Source: CAVWDU01 sp963753815 (GTDB taxonomy: Bacteria > Pseudomonadota > Gammaproteobacteria > Pseudomonadales > Halieaceae). From it: 64,000 nt of DNA. Of this stretch, positions 27,433-35,822 are shown one piece after another (the first letter of the stretch is position 1; every line of letters begins with the position of its first letter). A model generated the notes under the pieces. The model was not told the DNA's origin. It made no database searches and saw only the letters and a list, made by a program, of their open reading frames with translations. A program made the position numbers and the translations under genes. The stretch lies in the NCBI GenBank assembly GCA_963753815.1, contig CAVWDU010000004.1:868001-932000 (forward strand), read 5' to 3'.

Positions 27433-28899
27433 TCAAAAGCCACCGCCGCTGCGGAAACCGCCGCCACCCAGGCCGCCACCGCCCAGGCCGCCGCCAAGTC
27501 CTCCTCCGAGGCCGCCGCCGAGACCACCACCCCAGGCGCCGCCCCTGGGAAAGGGTGTGTGCCATGTTCCCGGCCGCCGGCGGAAACCACCGGTGCCGAA
27601 GGTGGGGTTGGCCTGGATTTGACGATAGCGCTGGCCGCGCTCGATGGCGCGCCACAATTCCTTGGCAGTGGCCGTGCCCACCAGGAACTGCTCGAGCGTC
27701 ATGTCGAGCATCTTCTCGTTGCGAAATTCAGAGTGCACACTGTCAAAGCGTTTACGTTTGAACTTGCGCCGGACATTCTCCAACTCTTCCATGCGCTCGG
27801 CAAGCCGCTCCCTGGCCCGCTTGCGGTCGGCCAGAAAGTCGCCCGCCTCCCGCAGGCGGGCCCGCGCATCGTCCATCTCCTGCACCAGGAGATCATCTTC
27901 CGGGGTCGCCGTGGCGCGGGCATATTCGAACAAGGTGTACAGATTCTCCCGTTCCAGCGCCTGGCGCAGGGTCCGTATCGCCGACTGGAAGTCCTCATCG
28001 TCGCCGCTGGCAAAGCGGCTGCGTTCGTGCTCGAGAGCCCGCATCTCGTCCTCGAGGGCTTCGATCTGCTGATCGAGCTCATCCTGCCTGGCCTGCGCGT
28101 CGGCCACCGCGTCCCGAAGCGCCGGCAGGCCGTCTGCTTCACCCTCCCGCACCTCGATCGCCGTCAGTTTGATGAACTCGTCGTCGGCAACCGCTCGCAG
28201 GCGCTGCGCATGTTCGTCGAGTCTTTCCGGTATCTCCAGCAGGCGGGCGTAATTGGGGCGGGCCCCATCGTAGTCACACAGGCCGGCCACCCAGTCGTCG
28301 AGCCAACGGGTCAGCGAGTTGCCGGCGTACGCCGAGGTACCGTAACCGCGCTGCCAGAGGTAGCTGAACAACGGATCGTTCTCGTACGGGCCGCCCTTCT
28401 CCGCCCGCACCGCGCGTGCCTGCCGGGTTTTTTCCATGGCGTGCTCGGCGGTCAGCTCCGCCTGCTGGCTTTTCCGTAACTGGGCCTGGTAATCAGGGTT
28501 CTTCTTCAGGCGCGACTGCGTCACCGCTTCAGCCGCATCGAGCGCCTCGGTCGCGCTGGCAATGGCCTCGGCCGCCGCCTCGCGTTTTTGCTCGTACTCC
28601 AGCTGTTGCTTGGCAAGCCGCTTCACCTGGCGCGTCATTGCCGCCAGCTTCTGGCCCCGCTGCCTGATGATCTCGCCAGCGCGCTTGTCCGCGGCCTCGA
28701 GGCTGCCGGAGAGTTCCCCACTAATGACGTTATCGAGCCTGATCTCAGCCATCCGACGAAATCGTTCGCCCTGCTCTTTCTGCAGTGAAACCAGGGATTC
28801 ACTGCTCTCTTTCACGCGACCGTCGACCCTGAGCACCTCCTCGCGGACGTGCTGAAGGTGTTTGTCGATAGTGGCGAGGGTTTGTCTTCCGCTCTGCAT
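27433..28899 (-). CDS. Coiled-coil protein with C-terminal glycine-rich tail
   Basis: No characterised family recognised. The 488-residue protein has no signal peptide. Residues 1-155 and about 255-400 are charged heptad repeats (Glu/Lys/Arg/Ala/Leu) predicted to form long coiled coils. Between them is a compact region, about 165-235, with Trp and Tyr residues (FSYLWQRGYGTSAYAGN, WLDDWVAGLCDYDG). The last ~45 residues are low complexity: RRPGTWHTPFPRGG followed by repeated GGGL units ending FRSGGGF. It is the third of three tightly packed coiled-coil genes (10-bp gap) downstream of kbp. A scaffold or envelope-stress role is only a guess. Confidence 0.75.
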   Translation of the reverse strand: MQSGRQTLATIDKHLQHVREEVLRVDGRVKESSESLVSLQKEQGERFRRMAEIRLDNVISGELSGSLEAADKRAGEIIRQRGQKLAAMTRQVKRLAKQQLEYEQKREAAAEAIASATEALDAAEAVTQSRLKKNPDYQAQLRKSQQAELTAEHAMEKTRQARAVRAEKGGPYENDPLFSYLWQRGYGTSAYAGNSLTRWLDDWVAGLCDYDGARPNYARLLEIPERLDEHAQRLRAVADDEFIKLTAIEVREGEADGLPALRDAVADAQARQDELDQQIEALEDEMRALEHERSRFASGDDEDFQSAIRTLRQALERENLYTLFEYARATATPEDDLLVQEMDDARARLREAGDFLADRKRARERLAERMEELENVRRKFKRKRFDSVHSEFRNEKMLDMTLEQFLVGTATAKELWRAIERGQRYRQIQANPTFGTGGFRRRPGTWHTPFPRGGAWGGGLGGGLGGGLGGGLGGGGLGGGGFRSGGGF

Positions 28900-28909
28900 T
28901 CAGTTCAGC

Positions 28910-29860
28910 TCACCAACGGGTGATGGCCCCCCCAGTCGTCGGGATGGAGTACTCGGGTTCCAGGAAGCCGCGCGCCTTGCTGCCAACACGGTTGTCCTGA
29001 ATGATGCCATCATCCTGTTTGTCCGCGGCGACGCGCTCGAACTCCGCCTGCTCCACGCGCAGGCCCCAGCTGCGTACCGAGTAGGTCTTGCCGTCTTCCT
29101 CGTTGACGACGGGCACCTCGTACACCGTGCCGTCGGGGCCCACAGCTTCCACGATAAGGTAGAAATTGCGTGCACTGCTGTTGGCATCAGGTATCCGCCA
29201 CACGCCGCTGCGTTCTCCAGGCCGGGCCACGATGCGCAGTTCGTATTCGCGTTCGACCACTTCGCGCAGCCGATCCATACGCTCCAGTACGTCTTCCGCC
29301 CGGTCGCGGTCGTCCCGCTGCAAAGCAGACTCGCCCTCGGCCAGCAGGGCTCGGGCGCGCTCCCCGGCCGCCTGGCCCTCAATCTGCTGTTCCAGGACGG
29401 CGTAACTCGACTCCAGGCGTCCCGGCAACTCGGCCTCGGCACGCCTGGCTGGCCCACTGATCAGGAACACATAGGCCAGCGTGCCGACCAGCAGGGCCGC
29501 GAGACCGAGCAGCACCGGCTTTCCCCATGCGGCGCGATCGATGTAGAGCTCCGCAAGGCGGGTCTGCAGACCAGGCTTGGGCGGGGTGTAGACAAACCTG
29601 CCCTCCTCCAGCGCCGCGACGCCCTGCTCCAGGATTCGCTCTGGCACGTCTATCCCCTGCGAGGCGTAAATCTCCCGCAGCCGCTCCTTCATTTTTGCCT
29701 CGCGATCCTCAGCACCGAGCTCCCGTTCCACCAGCAGCTGCTGGTGGCGCAGGGTATCGACGACGTCCATCGCCAGCATGACGTCGCTGAGCGGCTGGGA
29801 GGTCCCGCTGGCGGGCTTGTCGCCCGGGGCAGTTGGCGCAGATGTCTCGGCTTCGCTCAT
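28910..29860 (-). CDS. Single-pass membrane protein, DUF6384-like
   Basis: A 316-residue protein from ATG 29860 (AGGA 7 bases upstream). The N-terminal ~110 residues are cytoplasmic and helical, with LSDVMLAMDVVDTLRHQQLLVERELG and a Pro-rich stretch YTPPKPGLQTR. One membrane helix follows at about residues 113-135 (PVLLGLAALLVGTLAYVFLI). A charged helical part and a beta-rich C-terminal domain follow, ending PEYSIPTTGGAITRW, probably periplasmic. I associate this layout with the DUF6384 family from memory, without verification. It lies between the TelA-like gene (24-bp gap) and the glycine-tail gene (10-bp gap), so the proteins likely act together. Confidence 0.75.
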   Translation of the reverse strand: MSEAETSAPTAPGDKPASGTSQPLSDVMLAMDVVDTLRHQQLLVERELGAEDREAKMKERLREIYASQGIDVPERILEQGVAALEEGRFVYTPPKPGLQTRLAELYIDRAAWGKPVLLGLAALLVGTLAYVFLISGPARRAEAELPGRLESSYAVLEQQIEGQAAGERARALLAEGESALQRDDRDRAEDVLERMDRLREVVEREYELRIVARPGERSGVWRIPDANSSARNFYLIVEAVGPDGTVYEVPVVNEEDGKTYSVRSWGLRVEQAEFERVAADKQDDGIIQDNRVGSKARGFLEPEYSIPTTGGAITRW

Positions 29861-29884
29861 GGCGCTGTCCTGAACCACTCGCGA

Positions 29885-31072
29885 TCAGCCCCTGGCCGCG
29901 TCCTCGGGAAAATCCAGCGGCAACGCCTTGCCCTCGTCGACAAGCCGCGCGAGGCGCTGCTTGCCTTCCTCGACGGATTCTCGAATCTGCTTGGCATTCT
30001 GTGTACTGAGATCGCGCATTTCCGAGATAATCTCGTGTGAACGCTCCTGGTATCGCACCACTGAATCGACCAGCTTCTGTACCGACTCGGCACGAATTGT
30101 GGGCCCGTATCCGGTCCGCAATGCCGCGTCCTGCACCTTGCCGCCGATGTCGGCAAGGTCTTCCATACTCTTGCTTATCCCGTCTTTCATCGCCTCCACT
30201 GCCTGGGTGCTCTCGTGTAGGCCGAACAGTCCGGTGAAGGACGCCGACAGGGCGGTGAGAACGGACTCATTGGTGCCGAAGAAACTGATTGCCTGCTGGT
30301 ACACCCGCTCCTTGGCATTGGTGGTCTGCAGCAACCGCGCCATGATCACTTCTGATGAGTTGTAACCGACCGTCAGGTTGTCGGACAGGTCCTTGGCAAT
30401 CTGGTAGCGGCGATCATGGAACTGCACGTTGCGCATCTGTTCATCCCGGGCAAGCTCGAGGCGGGCCCGTTCGGCGAGGTCGTCTCCCTGGTGGTTCTCA
30501 ACTGCCTGCATCGCCGAATCAAGTTCAGCTTTGGCCTGCTCGAGTGCTTTTCCTGCCTTGTCCAGAACCTCCAGCGCCAGTACCTCTGCCTGCTTGGTGG
30601 CCGCACGAAAATCCTGGTAGGCCTCCAGGATAATGTGTTCCCGGTTAATCTGGTCCTTGGAGTCCTCCGCAACATCGAGATAGGTCGTCTTTATCTTGTC
30701 GAAACGGTCGGGGATGTCGCCGCGGGTGACTTTCATCCACACATTGCCGATGCGCTCGAAGGTATCGAGCTTGCCATCCTCCAGCTGGTCCACCATCGAC
30801 TTCGCGTCGTCGCGAATACTGTTGAACGCGTTGGTAATATCCTCGTAGCGCTCGCCGAGTGACATCCCGCTCACCTGCTCACGCACGACCTCGTTAAACA
30901 ACGACGCCTGGTTGAGCGTCCGCGCGATAGCGAGAGTCTTGTCCTCGTCGAGATCGGAAATCTGGTTGATCAGGTCGATAACTGGCGCTTCGTCGGTCTT
31001 TTCGGGCACAAGATTGAGATCCCGGAGCCCGTTCATGGCCTTGTCGAGGTACTTGAGAGGTTGGTTGGTCAT
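29885..31072 (-). CDS. Helical TelA-like coiled-coil protein
   Basis: A 395-residue, almost entirely helical soluble protein. A strong AAGGAG stands 8 bases before ATG 31072. It opens MTNQPLKYLDKAMNGLRDLN and has a region FERIGNVWMKVTRGDIPDRFDKIKTTY that recalls the middle of TelA (toxic-anion resistance) proteins, followed by long coiled coils. The similarity is faint and judged by layout, so the family assignment is tentative. Homologues may be annotated as cell surface protein, but there is no signal peptide or anchor. It follows kbp by 63 bases and precedes the membrane protein gene. Confidence 0.75.
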   Translation of the reverse strand: MTNQPLKYLDKAMNGLRDLNLVPEKTDEAPVIDLINQISDLDEDKTLAIARTLNQASLFNEVVREQVSGMSLGERYEDITNAFNSIRDDAKSMVDQLEDGKLDTFERIGNVWMKVTRGDIPDRFDKIKTTYLDVAEDSKDQINREHIILEAYQDFRAATKQAEVLALEVLDKAGKALEQAKAELDSAMQAVENHQGDDLAERARLELARDEQMRNVQFHDRRYQIAKDLSDNLTVGYNSSEVIMARLLQTTNAKERVYQQAISFFGTNESVLTALSASFTGLFGLHESTQAVEAMKDGISKSMEDLADIGGKVQDAALRTGYGPTIRAESVQKLVDSVVRYQERSHEIISEMRDLSTQNAKQIRESVEEGKQRLARLVDEGKALPLDFPEDAARG

Positions 31073-31135
31073 GTCGTGCTCCTTGATGGCGGAAACGGAC
31101 GGCCCGGGCCAGCGTTGTGCTCTTTATTAGGATGC

Positions 31136-31693
31136 TCAGAGTGGCGGAATGCGCAGCGACTGGCCCGGGTATATCTTGTCCGGATCGGTCAGCATCGGCT
31201 GGTTGGCATTGAAGATAATCATGTATTTCTGCGCATCACCGTAGTGCGCCTTGGCAATCTTGCTGAGCGAGTCGCCCGACTGCACGGTGTAAAACGTGGA
31301 CGGCTTCTCCGGGGTCACGGGAGGGGGTGCGTCAGCCGAATCAGGGCTGGCGCTGTCCTGCTGCTTCGGGATGACAACATCACCTGCGGGCATCGCGGGC
31401 GGCTCTGACTGGGCGACGTCGATGCGGCAATCCACCTGCGCTATGCCGTGCTGGTTACCCGCACACAGCACCATTTTCTCCATGGCTTCCTGGGACTCGG
31501 CGGTGCCCTCGAGGACCACGATCTCGCCCTGCACGTCCACCTGCACCTGCCCCGTGTCGACATCGAGCTTCGCGAAGCTGCGATTGATATTCTGCTCGCG
31601 CAGGCTGTCTATGGTGTCCTGGGACACCGCCTGCTGTGCGTCCTTCGCTGCCGGTTCATCACCGGCGTCCTTGAAAAAATCGAATAAACCCAT
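31136..31693 (-). CDS. kbp: Kbp-like BON-LysM protein
   Basis: A 185-residue relative of E. coli Kbp (YgaU), a cytoplasmic potassium-binding protein. It starts MGLFDFFKDAGDEPAAKD at ATG 31693 (GGGGAGA upstream). A BON domain spans about 30-105 (KLDVDTGQVQVDVQGEIVVLEGTAES...), then a 30-residue Ser/Pro/Asp-rich linker longer than in E. coli. A C-terminal LysM domain follows, FYTVQSGDSLSKIAKAHYGD to NQPMLTDPDKIYPGQSLRIP. There is no signal peptide. It is the first gene of the four-gene operon. Confidence 0.9.
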   Translation of the reverse strand: MGLFDFFKDAGDEPAAKDAQQAVSQDTIDSLREQNINRSFAKLDVDTGQVQVDVQGEIVVLEGTAESQEAMEKMVLCAGNQHGIAQVDCRIDVAQSEPPAMPAGDVVIPKQQDSASPDSADAPPPVTPEKPSTFYTVQSGDSLSKIAKAHYGDAQKYMIIFNANQPMLTDPDKIYPGQSLRIPPL

Positions 31694-31753
31694 GCTGGTG
31701 TCTCCCCGTATTCGCTGGGTGGAAAAGCTCTGGCGGCCGGCTGGCCCTGAACC

Positions 31754-31781
31754 AATATAGCGTACTTTAAGACCGAGGCAA
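31754..31781 (-). promoter_or_regulatory. Promoter of the kbp envelope operon
   Basis: On the minus strand TTGCCT (31781-31776), a 16-bp spacer and TATATT (31759-31754) match the sigma-70 pattern in four and five of six positions. The ATG of kbp follows about 60 bases downstream. Confidence 0.5.
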
Positions 31782-31911
31782 GTACAGCCGTCGCGACGAC
31801 AATGCTCAGGGAAGATAACGTGCGACCGGCGGCGATGATGCCGGTTCAGCCCTCCGCGGTGGACGTGACCGGCAGCGAAGCGCGAACTGCCGCCTGTCAC
31901 CGGCCCGGCTG

Positions 31912-32238
31912 TCAGTCATCCCTGTCGGTCAGCAACACGCCCACCTCGGCATCGCGGTACACCAGCTCGAACACCCGCAGGGAACGGCAACTTTGACCGT
32001 CCGTCGCCAACAGCGCACCGGAGTTCAGGTTGAAACGGTAATGGTGTCGCGGGCACTCAATCACGCCGCCGGCCACGGAAGCCGTGTCCAGAGGGTGGCC
32101 CTGATGCGGGCAACCGGCCTCGATGAGGTAGCGCTCGCCTCCCTGTTCGGTCAACAACAGGCTCAGATCATCGATACGAAAGCAGCGCAGGTAACCCTCG
32201 CGAAGATTGATCAGTTTCTCCAGTACATGGTAGCGCAT
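31912..32238 (-). CDS. Small Rieske [2Fe-2S] protein
   Basis: A 108-residue soluble ferredoxin of the Rieske fold. ATG 32238 follows GGGGGGAG. The cluster ligands are in CPHQGH (Cys-Pro-His) and CPRHHYRF (Cys-x-x-His), at about residues 43-45 and 62-65. Such small proteins serve as electron carriers for oxygenases or as NirD-like subunits. No oxygenase is nearby; instead it is the last gene of the methylmalonyl-CoA operon, 34 bases after meaB. Its partner is unknown. Confidence 0.88.
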   Translation of the reverse strand: MRYHVLEKLINLREGYLRCFRIDDLSLLLTEQGGERYLIEAGCPHQGHPLDTASVAGGVIECPRHHYRFNLNSGALLATDGQSCRSLRVFELVYRDAEVGVLLTDRDD

Positions 32239-32272
32239 GGCACTCCCCCCGGCGCCAGTGTGGCGTTGACGG

Positions 32273-33235
32273 CTACAGCTCTTCCATGACGCGCTGGGCC
32301 GCGGCATACGGTGTCATCGCGGCGTTCTCGACCTCTTGCTCGAGCGACGGAAGCAGTTGGCGCACGGTCGGGTTGCTGTCCAGACGCAACCGCAGCAACT
32401 CGTGCACCAGCTGGTGCATCCAGTCACGGTTCTGCTGGCTGCGTTTCCGCTCGAGAGCACCTGCGGCGTCTGCCTGCTCGCGGTACTCAGTGATCATCGT
32501 CCAGATGGCATCGATGTTAACATTGTTCAATGCCGAACAGGTCATGACCCGCGGTGTCCAGAAGCTGGTGTGCCGCAGCAGGTGCATGGCACTGGCATAT
32601 TGTTGCCGTGTCAGCTCTGCCTGACCCTCACTGTCACCATCAGCCTTATTGATGACCAGGGCGTCGGCCAGCTCCATGATACCCTTCTTGATGCCCTGCA
32701 ACTCGTCACCACCGCCAGGAAGCATCAGCACCAGGAAAAAATCGACCATGCCCGCCACCACGAACTCTGACTGGCCGACGCCGACTGTTTCTACCAGGAT
32801 AACGTCGTAGCCTGCTGCCTCGCAGAGCAGCATGGACTCGCGGGTTTTCTGCGCGACGCCCCCCAAAGCACCCTCGGCGGGTGACGGCCTGATGAAAGCC
32901 GCGCTTGAGCGTGACAGCGCTTCCATGCGCGTCTTGTCGCCCAGTATGGAGCCGCCCGCCACCGGGGAGCTGGGGTCGACTGCAAGCACCGCCACTCGCT
33001 TGCCCTGCCCCACAAGGTACAAACCGAAAGATTCTATGAACGTTGATTTACCCACGCCCGGCGGGCCGCTGATACCGATACGGATGCTGTTGCCCGTGTG
33101 CGGCAGCACGGCCTGGAGTATTTCCTGGGCGCTGGCGCGATCCAGTTCCCGCCGGCTCTCCACCAGGGTGATGGCCTTGGCCAGCGCCCGCCGTTGACCA
33201 GCAAGCAGACTCTGCAGCTCAAACTTGTGCGGCAT
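32273..33235 (-). CDS. meaB: Methylmalonyl-CoA mutase-associated GTPase MeaB
   Basis: A G3E-family GTPase of 320 residues that protects and reloads adenosylcobalamin on methylmalonyl-CoA mutase. Walker A is GISGPPGVGKSTFIE, switch I region contains DPSSPVAGGSILGDKTRME, Walker B DVILVETVGVGQSE, and the base-specificity motif is NKADGD. It overlaps the end of the mutase gene by 17 bp, which supports the pairing. Confidence 0.96.
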   Translation of the reverse strand: MPHKFELQSLLAGQRRALAKAITLVESRRELDRASAQEILQAVLPHTGNSIRIGISGPPGVGKSTFIESFGLYLVGQGKRVAVLAVDPSSPVAGGSILGDKTRMEALSRSSAAFIRPSPAEGALGGVAQKTRESMLLCEAAGYDVILVETVGVGQSEFVVAGMVDFFLVLMLPGGGDELQGIKKGIMELADALVINKADGDSEGQAELTRQQYASAMHLLRHTSFWTPRVMTCSALNNVNIDAIWTMITEYREQADAAGALERKRSQQNRDWMHQLVHELLRLRLDSNPTVRQLLPSLEQEVENAAMTPYAAAQRVMEEL

Positions 33236-35375
33236 TCACCGCGTCCAGCACTTCCCGGGCGCAGACGGGAATGGGCGTACCGGGACCGAATATACAGCTC
33301 ACCCCGGCGTCGCGCAGGAACGGATAATCCTGTCGGGGTATCACACCACCCGCAATGACGATAATGTCATCCGCGCCCTCGTCTCGCAAAGCCTGTACCA
33401 ACTCCGGGACGAGGGTCTTGTGTCCCGCGGCCAGGGACGAGGCGCCGACAACATGGACATCGTTTTCCACGGCCTGCCGGGCGACCTCGGCGGGCGTTGA
33501 AAACATCGGCGAAAGGTCGATATCAAACCCGACATCGGCGAAGGCCGTGGCGATCACCTTGGCGCCCCGGTCGTGCCCATCCTGGCCCATCTTGCACACC
33601 AGCATACGCGGCCTGCGACCATGCTCCGCTACAAACCCGTCGATATCCCGGCGGATGGACTGCCAGTCGTCGTCTTCCTCGAAAGCGGCCCCGTAAACGC
33701 CGGAAACCGTTTGCGCATGGGCATTGAAGCGACCAAACTCCCGTTCCAGCGCCTGCGAGATTTCGCCCACGGTGGCGCGTCGTCGGATAGCCTCGATGGC
33801 GAGTTCCAGCAGATTGCCGTTGCCACCGGCGGCGCACTGGTACAGCGCTTCGAGAATCTCCTCCACGGCCGGCTCGTCCCGCGCGGCTTTCACCGACTGG
33901 AGCCGTTGCAGTTGCGCCTTACGCACGGCGGGGTTGTCGATCTCGAGCACGTCGACATCATCCTCGGTATCGACCGGGTACTTGTTGACTCCGACGATGA
34001 CATCGTCGCCACGGTCAATGCGTGCCTGCTTGCGTGCAGCGGCTTCCTCGATGCGCAGCTTGGGCATCCCCGTCTCGATAGCCTTGGCCATGCCTCCGGC
34101 CGCTTCGACCTCCTCGATCAATTCCCAGGCCTTGTCGGCAATGTCCTGGGTGAGGTTCTCCATGAAGTAGGAGCCCCCCCAGGGGTCCACCACCCGGGTG
34201 ATGCCGGTCTCTTCCTGAATGACCAGCTGGGTGTTGCGGGCAATCCGGGCCGCGAACTCGGACGGCAAGGCAATCGCCTCGTCCAGCGCATTGGTGTGCA
34301 GTGACTGGGTGCCGCCGAATACGGCCGCCATCGCCTCGATCGTGGTACGCACCACGTTGTTGTAAGGGTCCTGTTCGGTGAGCGACCAGCCCGACGTCTG
34401 GCTGTGGGTACGCAGCATGGAACTCTTGGGATTGGACGGCTCGAACTCGCCGACGATGCGGGCCCACAGCAGCCTTGCGGCGCGCAGCTTGGCGATCTCC
34501 ATGTAGAAGTTCATGCCGATACCCCAGAAAAACGACAGGCGGGGCGCAAAGGCATCGATGTCCAGTCCGGCGGCAAGGGCGGTGCGAATGTATTCCTTGC
34601 CGTCTGCCAGGGTGTAGGCCAGCTCCAGTGCCGCGTTCGCTCCGGCCTCCTGAATGTGGTAGCCGGAAATCGATATCGTGTTGAAGCGCGGCATGTTCCC
34701 CGAGCAGTAGGCAATGATGTCACCGATGATCCGCATGCTGGGGGCCGGGGGATAGATGTAGGTGTTGCGAACCATGAACTCTTTGAGGATGTCGTTCTGA
34801 ATCGTGCCGGACAACTGCTGCTGGTCGACGCCCTGCTCCTCGGCGGCAACGATGTAACCCGCGAGCACCGGCAAAACGGCCCCGTTCATGGTCATGGACA
34901 CGGAGACCTTATCCAGAGGGATACCGTCGAAGAGTATTTTCATATCCTCGATGGAGTCGATAGCGACGCCCGCCTTGCCGACATCGCCACTGACCCTCGG
35001 GTGGTCGGAGTCATACCCTCGATGGGTGGCCAGGTCGAAGGCGACGGAAATTCCCTGCCCACCGGCTGCCAGCGACTTGCGGTAAAACGCGTTAGATTCC
35101 TCCGCGGTTGAAAAACCGGCGTACTGTCGTATCGTCCAGGGACGGCCCGCATACATGGTGGCCTGGGGCCCGCGAATATAGGGAGACAAGCCCGGCATGG
35201 TATCCGTGTAGGCCAGGTTTTCCAGGTCGGCGGCCGTGTAAAGCGGTTTGACGTCGATCCCCTCGGGAGTGTGCCAAACCAGTTCGTCCGGGCTTCGGCC
35301 CTTCATTTGCCGCGTGGCGAGTTCGCGCCAGTGAGCTGGCGTGGCATTGTCCTTGTCGTAAATGCTGTCACTCAT
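33219..35375 (-). CDS. scpA: Methylmalonyl-CoA mutase (B12-dependent)
   Basis: A 718-residue single-chain mutase turning (R)-methylmalonyl-CoA into succinyl-CoA. The TIM-barrel substrate domain has GRPWTIRQYAGFSTAEESNAFYR and VAFDLATHRGYDSDHPRV. The C-terminal cobalamin domain has the lower-ligand motif DGHDRGAKVIATAFADVGFD, and GVSCIFGPGTPI near the end. The protein is fused (not split into two chains). It is followed by meaB with an overlap and preceded by the epimerase gene. Confidence 0.96.
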   Translation of the reverse strand: MSDSIYDKDNATPAHWRELATRQMKGRSPDELVWHTPEGIDVKPLYTAADLENLAYTDTMPGLSPYIRGPQATMYAGRPWTIRQYAGFSTAEESNAFYRKSLAAGGQGISVAFDLATHRGYDSDHPRVSGDVGKAGVAIDSIEDMKILFDGIPLDKVSVSMTMNGAVLPVLAGYIVAAEEQGVDQQQLSGTIQNDILKEFMVRNTYIYPPAPSMRIIGDIIAYCSGNMPRFNTISISGYHIQEAGANAALELAYTLADGKEYIRTALAAGLDIDAFAPRLSFFWGIGMNFYMEIAKLRAARLLWARIVGEFEPSNPKSSMLRTHSQTSGWSLTEQDPYNNVVRTTIEAMAAVFGGTQSLHTNALDEAIALPSEFAARIARNTQLVIQEETGITRVVDPWGGSYFMENLTQDIADKAWELIEEVEAAGGMAKAIETGMPKLRIEEAAARKQARIDRGDDVIVGVNKYPVDTEDDVDVLEIDNPAVRKAQLQRLQSVKAARDEPAVEEILEALYQCAAGGNGNLLELAIEAIRRRATVGEISQALEREFGRFNAHAQTVSGVYGAAFEEDDDWQSIRRDIDGFVAEHGRRPRMLVCKMGQDGHDRGAKVIATAFADVGFDIDLSPMFSTPAEVARQAVENDVHVVGASSLAAGHKTLVPELVQALRDEGADDIIVIAGGVIPRQDYPFLRDAGVSCIFGPGTPIPVCAREVLDAVNAAQV

Positions 35376-35411
35376 AGCATCCGGTCCTGTCCTGATACCG
35401 GTGCAACGACG

Positions 35412-35822
35412 CTAGTGATCGCTGCCCGGTTGATTGAGTTCGATGAGTACCCCGTCACAGCTCTTGGGGTGAATGAATATCACTTTCGAGCCGTGCGCAC
35501 CCGGTGACGGCTCGTCGGCGAGGAAGCGGTATCCCAGTTGCTTCAGGCGCGCGACATCCTCTTCTATGTTGTCCGAGCGGAAGCAAAGGTGATGCAGGCC
35601 GCCGCCCCGCTTCTCGAGGTACCCCGCAATCGGACCCTGACCATCGAGCGGGTGGACCAGCTCGATACTGGTTGGCGGCAACGGAAAGAAGGCCGTCGAC
35701 GTGCTCGCTGCCGCCACGTCTTCTGTGCCCTCGTAGGACAGGCCGAAGTCATCCATAAACCGCTTGATGGCCCTCTCCAGGTCGGGCACGGCGATCGCGA
35801 TGTGGTCCAGTGCGGTGATCAT
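35412..35822 (-). CDS. mce: Methylmalonyl-CoA epimerase
   Basis: A glyoxalase-fold metal enzyme of 136 residues that converts (S)- to (R)-methylmalonyl-CoA. It starts MITALDHIAIAVPDLERAIKRF, with the first metal His in LDHIAIAV, the second in GGGLHHLCFR and a Glu near the C-terminal VLIELNQP. Its ATG overlaps the biotin carboxylase stop (TGATG), placing it exactly between carboxylation and mutation steps. Confidence 0.95.
   Translation of the reverse strand: MITALDHIAIAVPDLERAIKRFMDDFGLSYEGTEDVAAASTSTAFFPLPPTSIELVHPLDGQGPIAGYLEKRGGGLHHLCFRSDNIEEDVARLKQLGYRFLADEPSPGAHGSKVIFIHPKSCDGVLIELNQPGSDH

Noticed and set aside
28862..30040. Plus-strand open frame of 392 codons opposite the envelope operon
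   Set aside because: It mirrors the membrane-protein gene region, has no ribosome site or homology and disrupts an evident operon.
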